Source of the DNA: Chroococcidiopsidaceae cyanobacterium CP_BM_RX_35
GTDB lineage: Bacteria; Cyanobacteriota; Cyanobacteriia; Cyanobacteriales; Chroococcidiopsidaceae
Assembly (NCBI GenBank): GCA_019242465.1
Contig: JAFAVL010000830.1
Coordinates: forward strand, 1-6,192
Reading direction: 5' to 3'
DNA: 6,192 bases
Positions 1 to 5,261 of the stretch are shown one piece after another. The notes below the pieces were generated by a model. It worked only from the letters and a program-made list of their open reading frames with translations, was not told the DNA's origin and did not search any database. The translations under genes and the position numbers were made by a program. Every line of letters begins with the position of its first letter. Position 1 is the first letter of the stretch.

Positions 1-338
1 GATAAATGTTGCTCGTGTTGCCCCCGCTATAACGATGAGCGGTAAGTGAGCGAAAGCGGATTGAGTTGAATATGATTTATCACTAGCTGTTATCACAGGG
101 GTAGAAGCTCGGGCTGAAAGAGCTGGTCATCGGGTCGAGCGTTTTAAATTTAATTCTGCCTAGCTACTTAACTCAAATTGTCTCTTCTAACTTAACTGCT
201 CTACCCTTTTCCAAGCAGTAGCCCACTGACAGAGGCAATTGCACCAAACCGCTTTATCTAGCTCAGCCACGATGAGTCGATTGAACATTAAGGACACAGA
301 GGGTTTTTGAGCAGAGGACAAAGCAAGCGATCGGCTGG
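1..338. other. Region with no recognised gene
   Basis: No open frame here gives a protein I recognise. Frame 2 of the plus strand is open from about 65 to 163 and reads AVITGVEARAERAGHRVERF near its end. Two TGA stops at 47 and 62 separate this from a further readable stretch at the left edge. It could be the decayed tail of a gene that lies mostly outside the window, or chance. The stretch also contains the region downstream of the Uma2 gene, and I see no clear hairpin plus T-run there. Confidence 0.5.
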
Positions 339-1025
339 CTACAACCCATCAAGGTCAATTCCCCGCTCTCGTAGTAATTCAGCTAACCGCTCTGCCCGTT
401 TCTCTGCTTGTTGAGTTCGCTCATCAGGCGATAGCAATCGGTTCCCCTGTTGGTTATACCAAAAAAGCCACTCTCTTACCCAACCTTCGTAAGTACCTTG
501 CGCCCGCCCAATTCCTACTCCAATTTCTGGTAGCCACACTGGCTCACCTATTTGGCGAACATATTCACCCTCGACCAATTGGTACACCTCAAACGGCTCA
601 TGCTTGTCTCGCTTCCAGTGATCTGGGTTGTAGACCACATAGTACAAAACCCCGATTTGACCATACTTAGTTAGCTTCTCGCCATATTCCTGACCGGGGG
701 TTTGGGAGACTATCTCGATAACTAGCAGAGGTGCAATGTAGTTCTCTTCCCAGAGGACATACGAAGGTTGCCCTCGCTCTCTTTTTCGTCGCACGACACC
801 TAGGCTAAGAAAACCGTCTGGGACAATACAAGTGTTAGGGGGTTGGTAATACACTGCCATGTTGACCCCAAAGAACCAATCTTGACGCTCTGCCCAGAGC
901 CAAGACAAAATGGCTTTTAGTAAAGCGGCGACTGGAATTTGTAGTTCATTATCCACAGGGGTATCGTCTGAGTCTGGGAGTTCCTCAGCCGTGGGGAGAT
1001 ATTGTAGTGGTTTGTACTGGACCAT
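339..1025 (-). CDS. Uma2/DUF820 family protein (putative PD-(D/E)XK endonuclease fold)
   Basis: This is a 228-residue protein of the Uma2 (DUF820) family, which is heavily expanded in cyanobacteria and has a restriction-endonuclease-like fold. Visible family marks are the PDG motif (Asp70), then the hydrophobic strand LLVIEIVS with Glu104, then a downstream lysine (Lys117 or Lys120) before the YGQIGVLYYVVYNPD strand. This order matches the PD…ExV…K layout of the fold. The C-terminus (about residues 200-228) is the charged helical tail typical of cyanobacterial copies, and length is normal. The ATG start at 1025 is supported by GGGAG seven bases upstream. The biological role and substrate of most Uma2 proteins are unknown, so nuclease activity is inferred from the fold. 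The gene reads away from the IS block, whose left end lies only about 70 bp upstream of its start codon. A TAAAAT (minus strand, 1058-1053) could be a -10 box, but no matching -35 is evident. Confidence 0.9.
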   Translation of the reverse strand: MVQYKPLQYLPTAEELPDSDDTPVDNELQIPVAALLKAILSWLWAERQDWFFGVNMAVYYQPPNTCIVPDGFLSLGVVRRKRERGQPSYVLWEENYIAPLLVIEIVSQTPGQEYGEKLTKYGQIGVLYYVVYNPDHWKRDKHEPFEVYQLVEGEYVRQIGEPVWLPEIGVGIGRAQGTYEGWVREWLFWYNQQGNRLLSPDERTQQAEKRAERLAELLRERGIDLDGL

Positions 1026-1032
1026 GACGTCA

Positions 1033-1037
1033 CTCCC
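1033..1037 (-). promoter_or_regulatory. Ribosome binding site of the Uma2 gene
   Basis: GGGAG on the minus strand lies seven bases before the ATG at 1025-1023. It fits anti-Shine-Dalgarno pairing and supports that start codon. Confidence 0.6.
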
Positions 1038-1093
1038 AGAGATACTGACTAAATTTTAGCAACCTTCGGCGGAATCTCTCTGCTGCAAGCGTG

Positions 1094-1107
1094 AGCTTTA
1101 GTAAAAC
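1094..1107 (+). repeat. Candidate left terminal inverted repeat of the IS4-family element
   Basis: AGCTTTAGTAAAAC here matches AGCTCTAGTGAAAAC read on the minus strand at 4264-4250, with one substitution and one single-base gap. The two copies bracket the broken IS4 transposase at plausible distances (about 65 nt before its start and about 200 nt after the last recognisable codons). The match is short, so this is a hypothesis. Confidence 0.4.
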
Positions 1108-1141
1108 AGAAACACCTGGGACGTACGGCAGATGTTTCTGT
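1106..1141. repeat. 9-bp inverted repeat near the left end of the IS4-family element
   Basis: ACAGAAACA (1106-1114) is perfectly complementary to TGTTTCTGT (1133-1141) across an 18-nt loop. It lies between the proposed left terminal repeat and the transposase start. Read on the minus strand, the right arm is followed by TTTTAC, so it could also act as a weak terminator. IS10 and IS50, in the wider IS4 family, carry hairpins near their ends that block transposase translation from read-through transcripts. A similar role here is an analogy only. Confidence 0.45.
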
Positions 1142-1169
1142 CATTCTCAACAAAACCTATCTATTACAA

Positions 1170-1199
1170 ATCTTGCCATCATTGTATCAAAGTTATTTA
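1170..1199 (+). pseudogene. 5' fragment of the IS4-family transposase
   Basis: These ten codons read (I)LPSLYQSYL, which resembles the N-terminus of cyanobacterial IS4-family transposases as I recall them (MLP-x-YQ-x-x-L). The expected ATG is ATC here, so either the start codon has mutated or the next codon, TTG at 1173, is used. The fragment is in the same frame as the continuation at 3096. Joining the two gives LPSLYQSYL-QNQLARTELL without loss or gain of bases. This is the main evidence for the position of the left boundary of the inner element. Confidence 0.6.
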
Positions 1200-1223
1200 G
1201 CTTCAACCTTCATGCGCCTCCCT

Positions 1224-1275
1224 CCAAAACGAGCGCTCTTCCGAAGGCGAAGCGAAGCGTTATGCGATGTTTTGG
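1224..1275. repeat. Nested inverted repeat at the left end of the IS200/IS605-type element
   Basis: CCAAAAC (1224-1230) pairs perfectly with GTTTTGG (1269-1275). The loop contains further partly self-complementary GC-rich sequence (GCGCTCTTCCGAAGG followed by GCGAAGCGAAGCG). It lies 25 nt inside the element's left boundary, where IS200/IS605 elements have their subterminal TnpA-binding hairpin. The stem may be that hairpin, enlarged by an inserted palindrome. The CCGAAGGCGA string resembles the core of the palindromes inside tnpB. Confidence 0.4.
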
Positions 1276-1300
1276 TGCGTCAATGAATGGCAGACAAGGT

Positions 1301-1753
1301 CTAGCGGATGGGAGCTTGCCCCTGCACGTAATGTTTTAAGGTTTCAACAGTTACTCCACCACAACTGGCAATGAAGTAAGAGCCATTCCAAAAAACAGGT
1401 TTCCAATAAACTTTTTGCAACTCTTGAGCAAATTCTTTTCTGATTAATCTACTAGTTACAGTCTTCAAGCTATTGACAAACTTACTCAGGGTCAGTTGTG
1501 GATAATAACCAAACAGCAAGTGTACGTGGTCTGCTTCGCCATTAAACTCTTCCAGAACGCATCCTTGCTCCTGACAAAACGCCTGTATTATCTCTTGTAA
1601 CCTGGTTAACATGCTTGGCGTTATGGTTTTGCGTCTGTACTTAGTGGTAAACACCAAGTGAGCTTTAAGGTCTGAAACCGCTCTCCCAGTTGACTTGTAC
1701 ATTGACCGGAGGCGGAGCGTCTCCGGCTTTGCATCACCAAATAGTAATGACAC
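1301..1753 (-). CDS. tnpA: IS200/IS605-family Y1 transposase TnpA
   Basis: The 150-residue protein is a single-strand DNA transposase of the HUH/Y1 type, which cuts and joins the ends of the IS as single strands during replication. The HUH-type pair is His76-Val-His78 (ADHVHLLF). The catalytic tyrosine is Tyr142 in ETLKHYVQGQ, preceded by the typical FWNGSYFIASCGGVT segment. The family's N-terminal strand is SDLKAHLVFTTKYRRK. Length is near normal for the family. The listed start is GTG at 1753 with a weak AAGG upstream. The first 17 codons coincide with a short palindromic repeat, and an internal ATG at 1702 (MYKSTGRAVSD) begins right where family similarity starts, so the functional start could be either. 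The start lies 29 bp from that of the divergent tnpB. The gene is apparently intact. Confidence 0.9.
   Translation of the reverse strand: MSLLFGDAKPETLRLRSMYKSTGRAVSDLKAHLVFTTKYRRKTITPSMLTRLQEIIQAFCQEQGCVLEEFNGEADHVHLLFGYYPQLTLSKFVNSLKTVTSRLIRKEFAQELQKVYWKPVFWNGSYFIASCGGVTVETLKHYVQGQAPIR
1706..1726. repeat. Short palindrome within the N-terminal codons of tnpA
   Basis: CCGGAG (1706-1711) and CTCCGG (1721-1726) form a perfect 6-bp stem around GCGGAGCGT. Together with the following GCTTTGC it encodes the AKPETLRLRS part of the TnpA N-terminal extension. It looks like a dispersed GC-rich cyanobacterial repeat that has extended the reading frame. Confidence 0.45.
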
Positions 1754-1782
1754 TATGATATCAGCCTTAAATCATTTGGTGT

Positions 1783-3054
1783 ATGCGGGTCGCTTACCAG
1801 TACAGATTGCGTCCAACAAAGGAGCAAACCCAGGAAATAGACAGATGGCTGTCTATGTTGTGCGCTCAATATAACTATTTGTTGGCTGATAGATTTGACT
1901 GGTACGAACGAAATCGTTGCCCAATCAACGCTTGTCCTCTTATTTGTCACCTTCCTGATTTACGAGACAATCCTGATTATTTCTCACAGAAGCAAACACT
2001 ACCTCAACTAAAAATTACACGTCCATGGTATACCGAGATATATTCTCAAGTACTGCAAGATGTGGTTAAGCGAGTCAAGATAACATTTGAGCGTTTTTTG
2101 AAAGGGGATAGCAATGGAAAACGTAGTGGACGACCGCGATTTAAGCAGCGTAGTCTAACCCTTACGTTTACCTATCCTCAAATGAAAGAGGGATGCTTGC
2201 AAGGTAATCTAATTAATCTACCAATGTTTGGCAAGGTCGCGGAAGGCGACCGCACGCGTGCGGTTAAGATGATTTTGCATCGTCCGTTGCCCGATAGCTT
2301 TAAAGCGCGGAATGCGCCGCCGCTTTCCTGCTCGAATTCGATTCGAGCAGGGTCGGCGGTTAAGACAGCGTCTGTTACCAAGAAAGCGGATGGCTACTAC
2401 GTTACGCTCTCTCTAGAAGATACTACCGTTCCTGAGACTAAGCCCAACTTCAGTCCAGATTTAATAACTGGGATTGACGTTGGGCTTAAAGAGTTTTTGA
2501 CTACCTCAGAGGGCAACTCTGTTGCTATTCCTCAGCACTACCGTAAGACACAGAAGCGCTTGCGCGTTGTTCAGAAACTTGTTTCACGTCGAAAGAAAGG
2601 TAGTAATCGTAGGCTAAAAGCAGTTAAGCAACTTGGGTTACAGCATAAAAAGGTTGCTGATAAGAGGAAAGATTTTCACTTTAAAGTAGCAAAAAAGTTG
2701 CTGTCAACATCTGACGTAATCGCTCATGAGGATTTAAATGTAAAAGGTTTGGCAAGAACAAAACTCGCGAAGTCTGTTCTTGATGCAGGGTGGGCAAATT
2801 TTCTGTCAATATTGCAAGTCAAAGCCGTAAATGCTGGGCTTCTAACAATTGCTGTGAAAGCATCTGGTACTACACAAGATTGTTCTGGTTGTGGTGTAAA
2901 AGTCCCAAAGGAGTTACACGAACGTTGGCACAGTTGTGCTTGTGGTTGTGAGCTTGATAGGGATGTGAACGCTGCAATCAATATTAAGAAAAGAGCCGAG
3001 GGGCATCCGGTTCTTAACGCTCAACGTCTCCTAAGCAATAGCCGGATTGGTTGA
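1783..3054 (+). CDS. tnpB: IS200/IS605-family TnpB, RNA-guided endonuclease (Cas12 ancestor family)
   Basis: TnpB proteins are RNA-guided nucleases that use an RNA from the IS right end and favour retention of the element. This 423-residue copy keeps the family layout. The N-terminus is [15 protein letters not shown] with the YNYLL helix. RuvC-I is GIDVGLKEF (Asp232), RuvC-II is [11 protein letters not shown] (Glu316), and the zinc finger is Cys367-x2-Cys370 … Cys385-x-Cys387. RuvC-III is the [11 protein letters not shown] motif (Asp392/Asp394). All key residues are present. Two in-frame palindrome-encoded insertions lie before RuvC-I: residues 152-160 (VAEGDRTRA) and about 175-192 ([18 protein letters not shown]). 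Without them the text reads [31 protein letters not shown], as in family members I recall. The start ATG at 1783 has no clear Shine-Dalgarno. A TATGAT at 1755-1760 could be its -10 box. Whether the insertions impair activity is unknown. Confidence 0.93.
   Translation: MRVAYQYRLRPTKEQTQEIDRWLSMLCAQYNYLLADRFDWYERNRCPINACPLICHLPDLRDNPDYFSQKQTLPQLKITRPWYTEIYSQVLQDVVKRVKITFERFLKGDSNGKRSGRPRFKQRSLTLTFTYPQMKEGCLQGNLINLPMFGKVAEGDRTRAVKMILHRPLPDSFKARNAPPLSCSNSIRAGSAVKTASVTKKADGYYVTLSLEDTTVPETKPNFSPDLITGIDVGLKEFLTTSEGNSVAIPQHYRKTQKRLRVVQKLVSRRKKGSNRRLKAVKQLGLQHKKVADKRKDFHFKVAKKLLSTSDVIAHEDLNVKGLARTKLAKSVLDAGWANFLSILQVKAVNAGLLTIAVKASGTTQDCSGCGVKVPKELHERWHSCACGCELDRDVNAAINIKKRAEGHPVLNAQRLLSNSRIG
2235..2264. 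repeat. In-frame palindromic insertion 1 inside tnpB
   Basis: The insert, proposed as 2236-2262 (27 nt, nine codons), consists of two palindromes. GGTCGC (2235-2240) pairs with GCGACC (2246-2251) across a 5-nt loop, and ACCGCACGCGTGCGGT (2249-2264) is a perfect 16-bp palindrome. It sits between AAG and GTT AAG. Base composition is far more GC-rich than the surrounding tnpB sequence. Confidence 0.75.
2302..2359. repeat. In-frame palindromic insertion 2 inside tnpB
   Basis: The insert, proposed as 2305-2358 (54 nt, 18 codons), has a strong central hairpin. CCTGCTCGAAT (2327-2337) pairs with ATTCGAGCAGG (2341-2351) around a 3-nt loop. CCGCCG (2317-2322) and CGGCGG (2354-2359) form a possible outer stem, and AAAGCG (2302-2307) can pair with CGCTTT (2321-2326). 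The insert lies between AAA and GTT AAG, the same context as insertion 1, and starts with a related string (CGCGGAATGCG versus CGCGGAAGGCG). Confidence 0.75.
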
Positions 3055-3115
3055 GAAGCCCACGCCAAGCCATGCTTGGCGCTGGCAGTATGTCACAAAA
3101 TCAACTAGCTCGGAC
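2950..3115 (+). ncRNA. Predicted omega RNA (reRNA) of TnpB with guide in the flanking IS4 gene
   Basis: In studied IS200/IS605 elements the TnpB guide RNA comes from the 3' end of tnpB and the right end, and the guide is the sequence just beyond the element. By that rule the scaffold would cover the last part of tnpB and the right-end hairpin (3063-3081) up to about 3095. The guide would begin at CAAAATCAACTAGCTCGG (from 3096). The 5' limit given here is arbitrary, and no promoter or processing site was identified. Confidence 0.35.
3063..3081. repeat. Right-end hairpin of the IS200/IS605-type element
   Basis: CGCCAAGC (3063-3070) and GCTTGGCG (3074-3081) form a perfect 8-bp stem with a CAT loop, beginning eight bases after the tnpB stop. 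Subterminal hairpins about 15 nt from the tip are the TnpA recognition structures of this family. The distance from the stem to the proposed element end at 3095 is 14 nt. Confidence 0.8.
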
Positions 3116-4058
3116 TGAGTTGTTGTTTTTGAATCTGCTGCTCAACGTACTACAAGAGCTGAAAGAGGTCAGCCTAGAAAAATTAGCTACCGCTTTACCT
3201 TTACCAATTCTGTTTGAGAGTAGACGCAAAAAGATGCAAAGGTTTTTATCATTGCCAATACTTAACGTCGAGCAACTTTGGTTGCCGCTTATAAAAAATT
3301 GGCTGGAGCGAGAGTTTGTTGAAAAGCAAACGATTTATGTTGTCATTGATCGAACAACCTGGGCAAGGATAAATCTCCTGATGATTAGCATCGTCTATGA
3401 CCAGAGAGCCATTTCTGTAGATTTTGAATTACTGCCGAAATTAGGAAGCAGTAATTTGAGTGAACAGAAAAAGGCGCTCTGGCGGATATTACCAATTTTT
3501 CATAAATATAAAATCATAATTTTGGGTGACGCCCGAATTTTGCTCTGTAAAGCTCGCTAGTTGGCTGAGAGAACACAATGTATCCTTTTGCCTGAGATTA
3601 AAGAAGAACGAATTTATAAAAGTGGAAAATGAAATTTGGCGAACCTTAAGTGAACTGGGGTTAAAGCCAGGCATCTCTTTATTTTTAGCAGGAGTAAAAG
3701 TGACGAAGACACAGCAAGTTCCTAGCTTTAACTTAGCGTGTAAGTGGTAACAGACACGGTCCGGCAGTTCTGCTAAAGAAGGGTGGTTTATTCTGACTAA
3801 TCTCAGCCATCTTAAATTGGCTATAGCAGCCGACAAAAAACGCTTTGATATCGAAGAAATGTTCAGAGACTTTAAGAGGGGTGGTTAGAATCTAGAGGAT
3901 ACCTAGGTCTCGGATAATCGGTTAATAGCTTTGATTATATTTTGGCAACATTTAAAGGGCAAGATATCAAGAAGAAAGGCGTGCAGAAATACGGTGATAG
4001 AGTTAAGGAACGTGCGGTTGAGGATTTTCCTTGCCCAATTAAGATGCGTTTACCCTGA
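3096..4058 (+). pseudogene. IS4-family (DDE) transposase, 3' part, frameshifted and with stops
   Basis: Reading resumes with QNQLARTELLFLNLLLNVLQ in the frame of the fragment at 1170-1199. It contains the first DDE aspartate in VVIDRTTW (3348-3350) and the second in ILGDA (3528-3530). A frameshift at about 3531-3535 moves the reading to another frame, beginning EFCSVKLASWLRE. That frame has in-frame stops at 3748 (TAA), 3886 (TAG, in GGxNLEDT where tyrosine is expected) and 3904 (TAG). The IS4-family signature R-x3-E-x6-K is present as RFDIEEMFRDFK (Arg codon 3841, Glu 3853, Lys 3874), but the tyrosine normally three residues before the Arg is Asp. A second shift with a small deletion near 3940 leads to ATFKGQDIKKKGVQKY, after which similarity fades by about 4015. 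The gene is clearly dead. An ATG-initiated frame beginning at 3051 upstream of the junction is an artefact of the IS right end. Confidence 0.88.
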
Positions 4059-4249
4059 GGGATAAGCAGACTCGTTGGTTAATTATCTCTCTTTGTGTTA
4101 CTATTGTTTATCCGGGAACGACGTTTTGCTCAGTCTTGGCGAAAGATTGCCGCAGCGGTCTTCTCGCTCTACAGTTCAGACGTGTGGTTGAAGCCCGCTG
4201 AAACCGCATGGAAAACTGCAACAGCAAAGCGCTGCTAGAGATATTTTAG

Positions 4250-4264
4250 GTTTTCACTAGAGCT
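4250..4264 (-). repeat. Candidate right terminal inverted repeat of the IS4-family element
   Basis: GTTTTCACTAGAGCT is the inverted counterpart of the sequence at 1094-1107, with one mismatch and one gap. It marks the possible right end of the older IS. Confidence 0.4.
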
Positions 4265-4321
4265 TTATGCGCCATTGGCATTGCTCTACCTTATTACACA
4301 TCAAGCTGCGATCTCCTTTTT

Positions 4322-4330
4322 GAGGGAAGG
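4322..4330 (+). promoter_or_regulatory. Ribosome binding site favouring a TTG start
   Basis: GAGGGAAGG ends five bases before TTG at 4336. It is well placed for that codon and too far (23 nt) from the alternative ATG at 4354, so it decides for the TTG start. Confidence 0.5.
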
Positions 4331-4335
4331 CAGAC

Positions 4336-5256
4336 TTGGCAAGAACTGTGGTTATGACCGTGAGAAAACTATCGGATTCTGACAAAAACGACATCCTCAA
4401 CCTATATCGACAACCTGGAGAAACGACCTCAACCCTAGCCGAACGCTATGATGTCAGCAATTCGACGATTAGCCGCCTCCTCAAAAGTACTTTGCCTGAG
4501 GATGAGTATGAAGCGCTGATTGCTGCCAAGCGAGCGGCGCGGACTTATTACCAAGATGCTGAGCAAACGGTGCTATTTAGTGAGCCGGAATCAGATGTGG
4601 CGGTTCGAGCAGCCGAAACACACCCATTAGTGGAAGCGCCACTGTCTCCACCTGAAATTGTGTTCGATAAAAATTTGGGCAGTGAGCCAGACGCTATCTT
4701 CCCAAGCCCGGAACCCCGATACTTGGACGTAACAGCCCAGAACATTAACAATCGGCCGACTGAGGCAGATTCTGGTGCCCAAGCGGACGCCGTTGCTCAA
4801 ATCACTGGGGAAGATCTGCTAGATGCAGCAGACGACTTGACAGATCTTGACGACGAAGACATTGACGATGAGGACATTGACGACGAAGACATTGATGAGA
4901 GTACGCTCTTAGTCAAAAGGCGAGTGCCAGTTGAAACTTTGGTGCAAGTCTTGCCACTATCTGAAGCAAACCTACCTAAAACTTGCTATCTAGTTATAGA
5001 CCGTGCCTCAGAATTAATTACGCGGCCGCTTAGAGACTTTAGCGATTTAGGGCAGATTCCCGCTCAGGAAATTCAGCAGAGAACACTGCCAGTGTTTGAT
5101 AATCACCGCATAGCCAGGCGCTTTTCGACTAAGCGTGACCGAGTGATCAAAATTCCAGACAGCCGCCTGCTTCAGAAAGCTTGTTCTCAACTACAGGCTA
5201 AGGGAATTACGCGGCTGTTGGTTGATGGTCAGGTTTACTCGTTGTCTGCTACATAA
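4336..5256 (+). CDS. Helix-turn-helix protein with acidic repeat linker, function unknown
   Basis: This protein of 306 residues has three parts. Residues about 8-50 form a homeodomain-like/transposase-like helix-turn-helix (DKNDILNLYRQPGETTSTLA, then ERYDVSNSTISRLLK), so it probably binds DNA. Residues about 75-190 are a low-complexity, Pro/Glu/Asp-rich linker that ends in three exact DDEDI-type pentapeptide units. Residues about 195-306 form a compact mixed domain (ETLVQVLPLSEANLPKTCYL … KGITRLLVDGQVYSL) that I do not recognise. No nuclease or membrane motif is visible. The overall design suggests a conserved cyanobacterial regulator or chromosome-associated protein rather than a transposase, since no DDE-type catalytic domain follows the helix-turn-helix. 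Its stop lies five bases from the stop of the convergent SUI1-like gene. The start is uncertain: TTG 4336 fits the ribosome binding site, while ATG 4354 would remove six residues outside any domain. Confidence 0.8.
   Translation: MARTVVMTVRKLSDSDKNDILNLYRQPGETTSTLAERYDVSNSTISRLLKSTLPEDEYEALIAAKRAARTYYQDAEQTVLFSEPESDVAVRAAETHPLVEAPLSPPEIVFDKNLGSEPDAIFPSPEPRYLDVTAQNINNRPTEADSGAQADAVAQITGEDLLDAADDLTDLDDEDIDDEDIDDEDIDESTLLVKRRVPVETLVQVLPLSEANLPKTCYLVIDRASELITRPLRDFSDLGQIPAQEIQQRTLPVFDNHRIARRFSTKRDRVIKIPDSRLLQKACSQLQAKGITRLLVDGQVYSLSAT
4849..4893 (+). repeat. Three tandem 15-nt units encoding DDEDI
   Basis: GACGACGAAGACATT is repeated three times in tandem. The middle unit differs at two synonymous third positions (GAT, GAG). 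The units encode residues 172-186 of the helix-turn-helix protein. The unit length is a multiple of three, so copy-number change by slippage would keep the frame. Confidence 0.85.
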
Positions 5257-5261
5257 AGCGA

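Larger units (their letters stand above)
1200..3095 (+). mobile_element. IS200/IS605-type element with divergent tnpA and tnpB
   Basis: This 1896-nt element carries a Y1 (HUH) transposase gene on the minus strand and tnpB on the plus strand. A hairpin lies just after the tnpB stop and the element ends in …AGTATGTCA. The ends are placed by restoring the interrupted IS4 transposase frame. The left flank is TATTTA (target-like, T-rich) and the right flank resumes with CAAAATCAACTAG. No duplicated target is seen, as expected for single-strand transposition by this family. One or two bases of ambiguity remain at each end. Both genes look intact while the surrounding IS4 gene is badly damaged, which suggests later arrival or continued selection on the inner element. 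Confidence 0.8.
1094..4264 (+). mobile_element. Decayed IS4-family insertion sequence, interrupted by an IS200/IS605-type element
   Basis: The span contains a broken IS4-family transposase in two pieces (1170-1199 and 3096 to about 4058) and a candidate pair of terminal inverted repeats (1094-1107 and 4250-4264). Subtracting the 1896-nt inner element leaves about 1.28 kb, slightly short of a typical 1.3-1.5 kb IS4-family element, as expected after small deletions. Both ends are proposals, since no target-site duplication was found. The transposase cannot be expressed intact, so the copy should be immobile unless helped in trans. Confidence 0.6.
4059..4335. other. IS4 3' remnant and intergenic sequence
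   Basis: No intact gene is present. The part up to about 4264 probably contains the degraded C-terminal codons and right end of the IS4-family element, but I could not align any specific stretch to a transposase with confidence. The remaining 70 nt lead into the next gene and end with a purine-rich ribosome binding site. Confidence 0.5.

Noticed and set aside
65..163. Short open frame 2 with AVITGVEARAERAGHRVERF
   Set aside because: It has a protein-like look, but no start, family match or upstream continuity (stops at 47 and 62), so it is not called as a gene.
1106..1141. Intrinsic terminator for tnpA
   Set aside because: The stem is AT-rich, the loop is long and the T-run short (four T), and it lies outside the inner element about 160 nt beyond the tnpA stop.
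1091..1339. Open frame on the plus strand, 82 codons
   Set aside because: It crosses the IS4/IS605 junction and runs antisense into the 3' end of tnpA. It is not in the frame of the IS4 fragment and has no family resemblance.
1783..3054. CRISPR-associated Cas12 effector
   Set aside because: The RuvC and zinc-finger motifs are shared with Cas12, but length (423 residues), the adjacent tnpA, IS ends and absence of a repeat-spacer array identify a transposon TnpB.
3051..3095. ATG at 3051 as the start of a separate transposase gene
   Set aside because: The first 15 codons ([15 protein letters not shown]) are the translated right-end hairpin of the inner IS. IS4 similarity starts only at 3096.
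3489..3836. Minus-strand open frame of 115 codons
   Set aside because: It is antisense to the conserved IS4 transposase codons, including the second catalytic aspartate region, and has no recognisable protein features.
4548..4751. Minus-strand open frame inside the helix-turn-helix gene
   Set aside because: It is a shadow of the plus-strand coding sequence and shows no family features or ribosome binding site.
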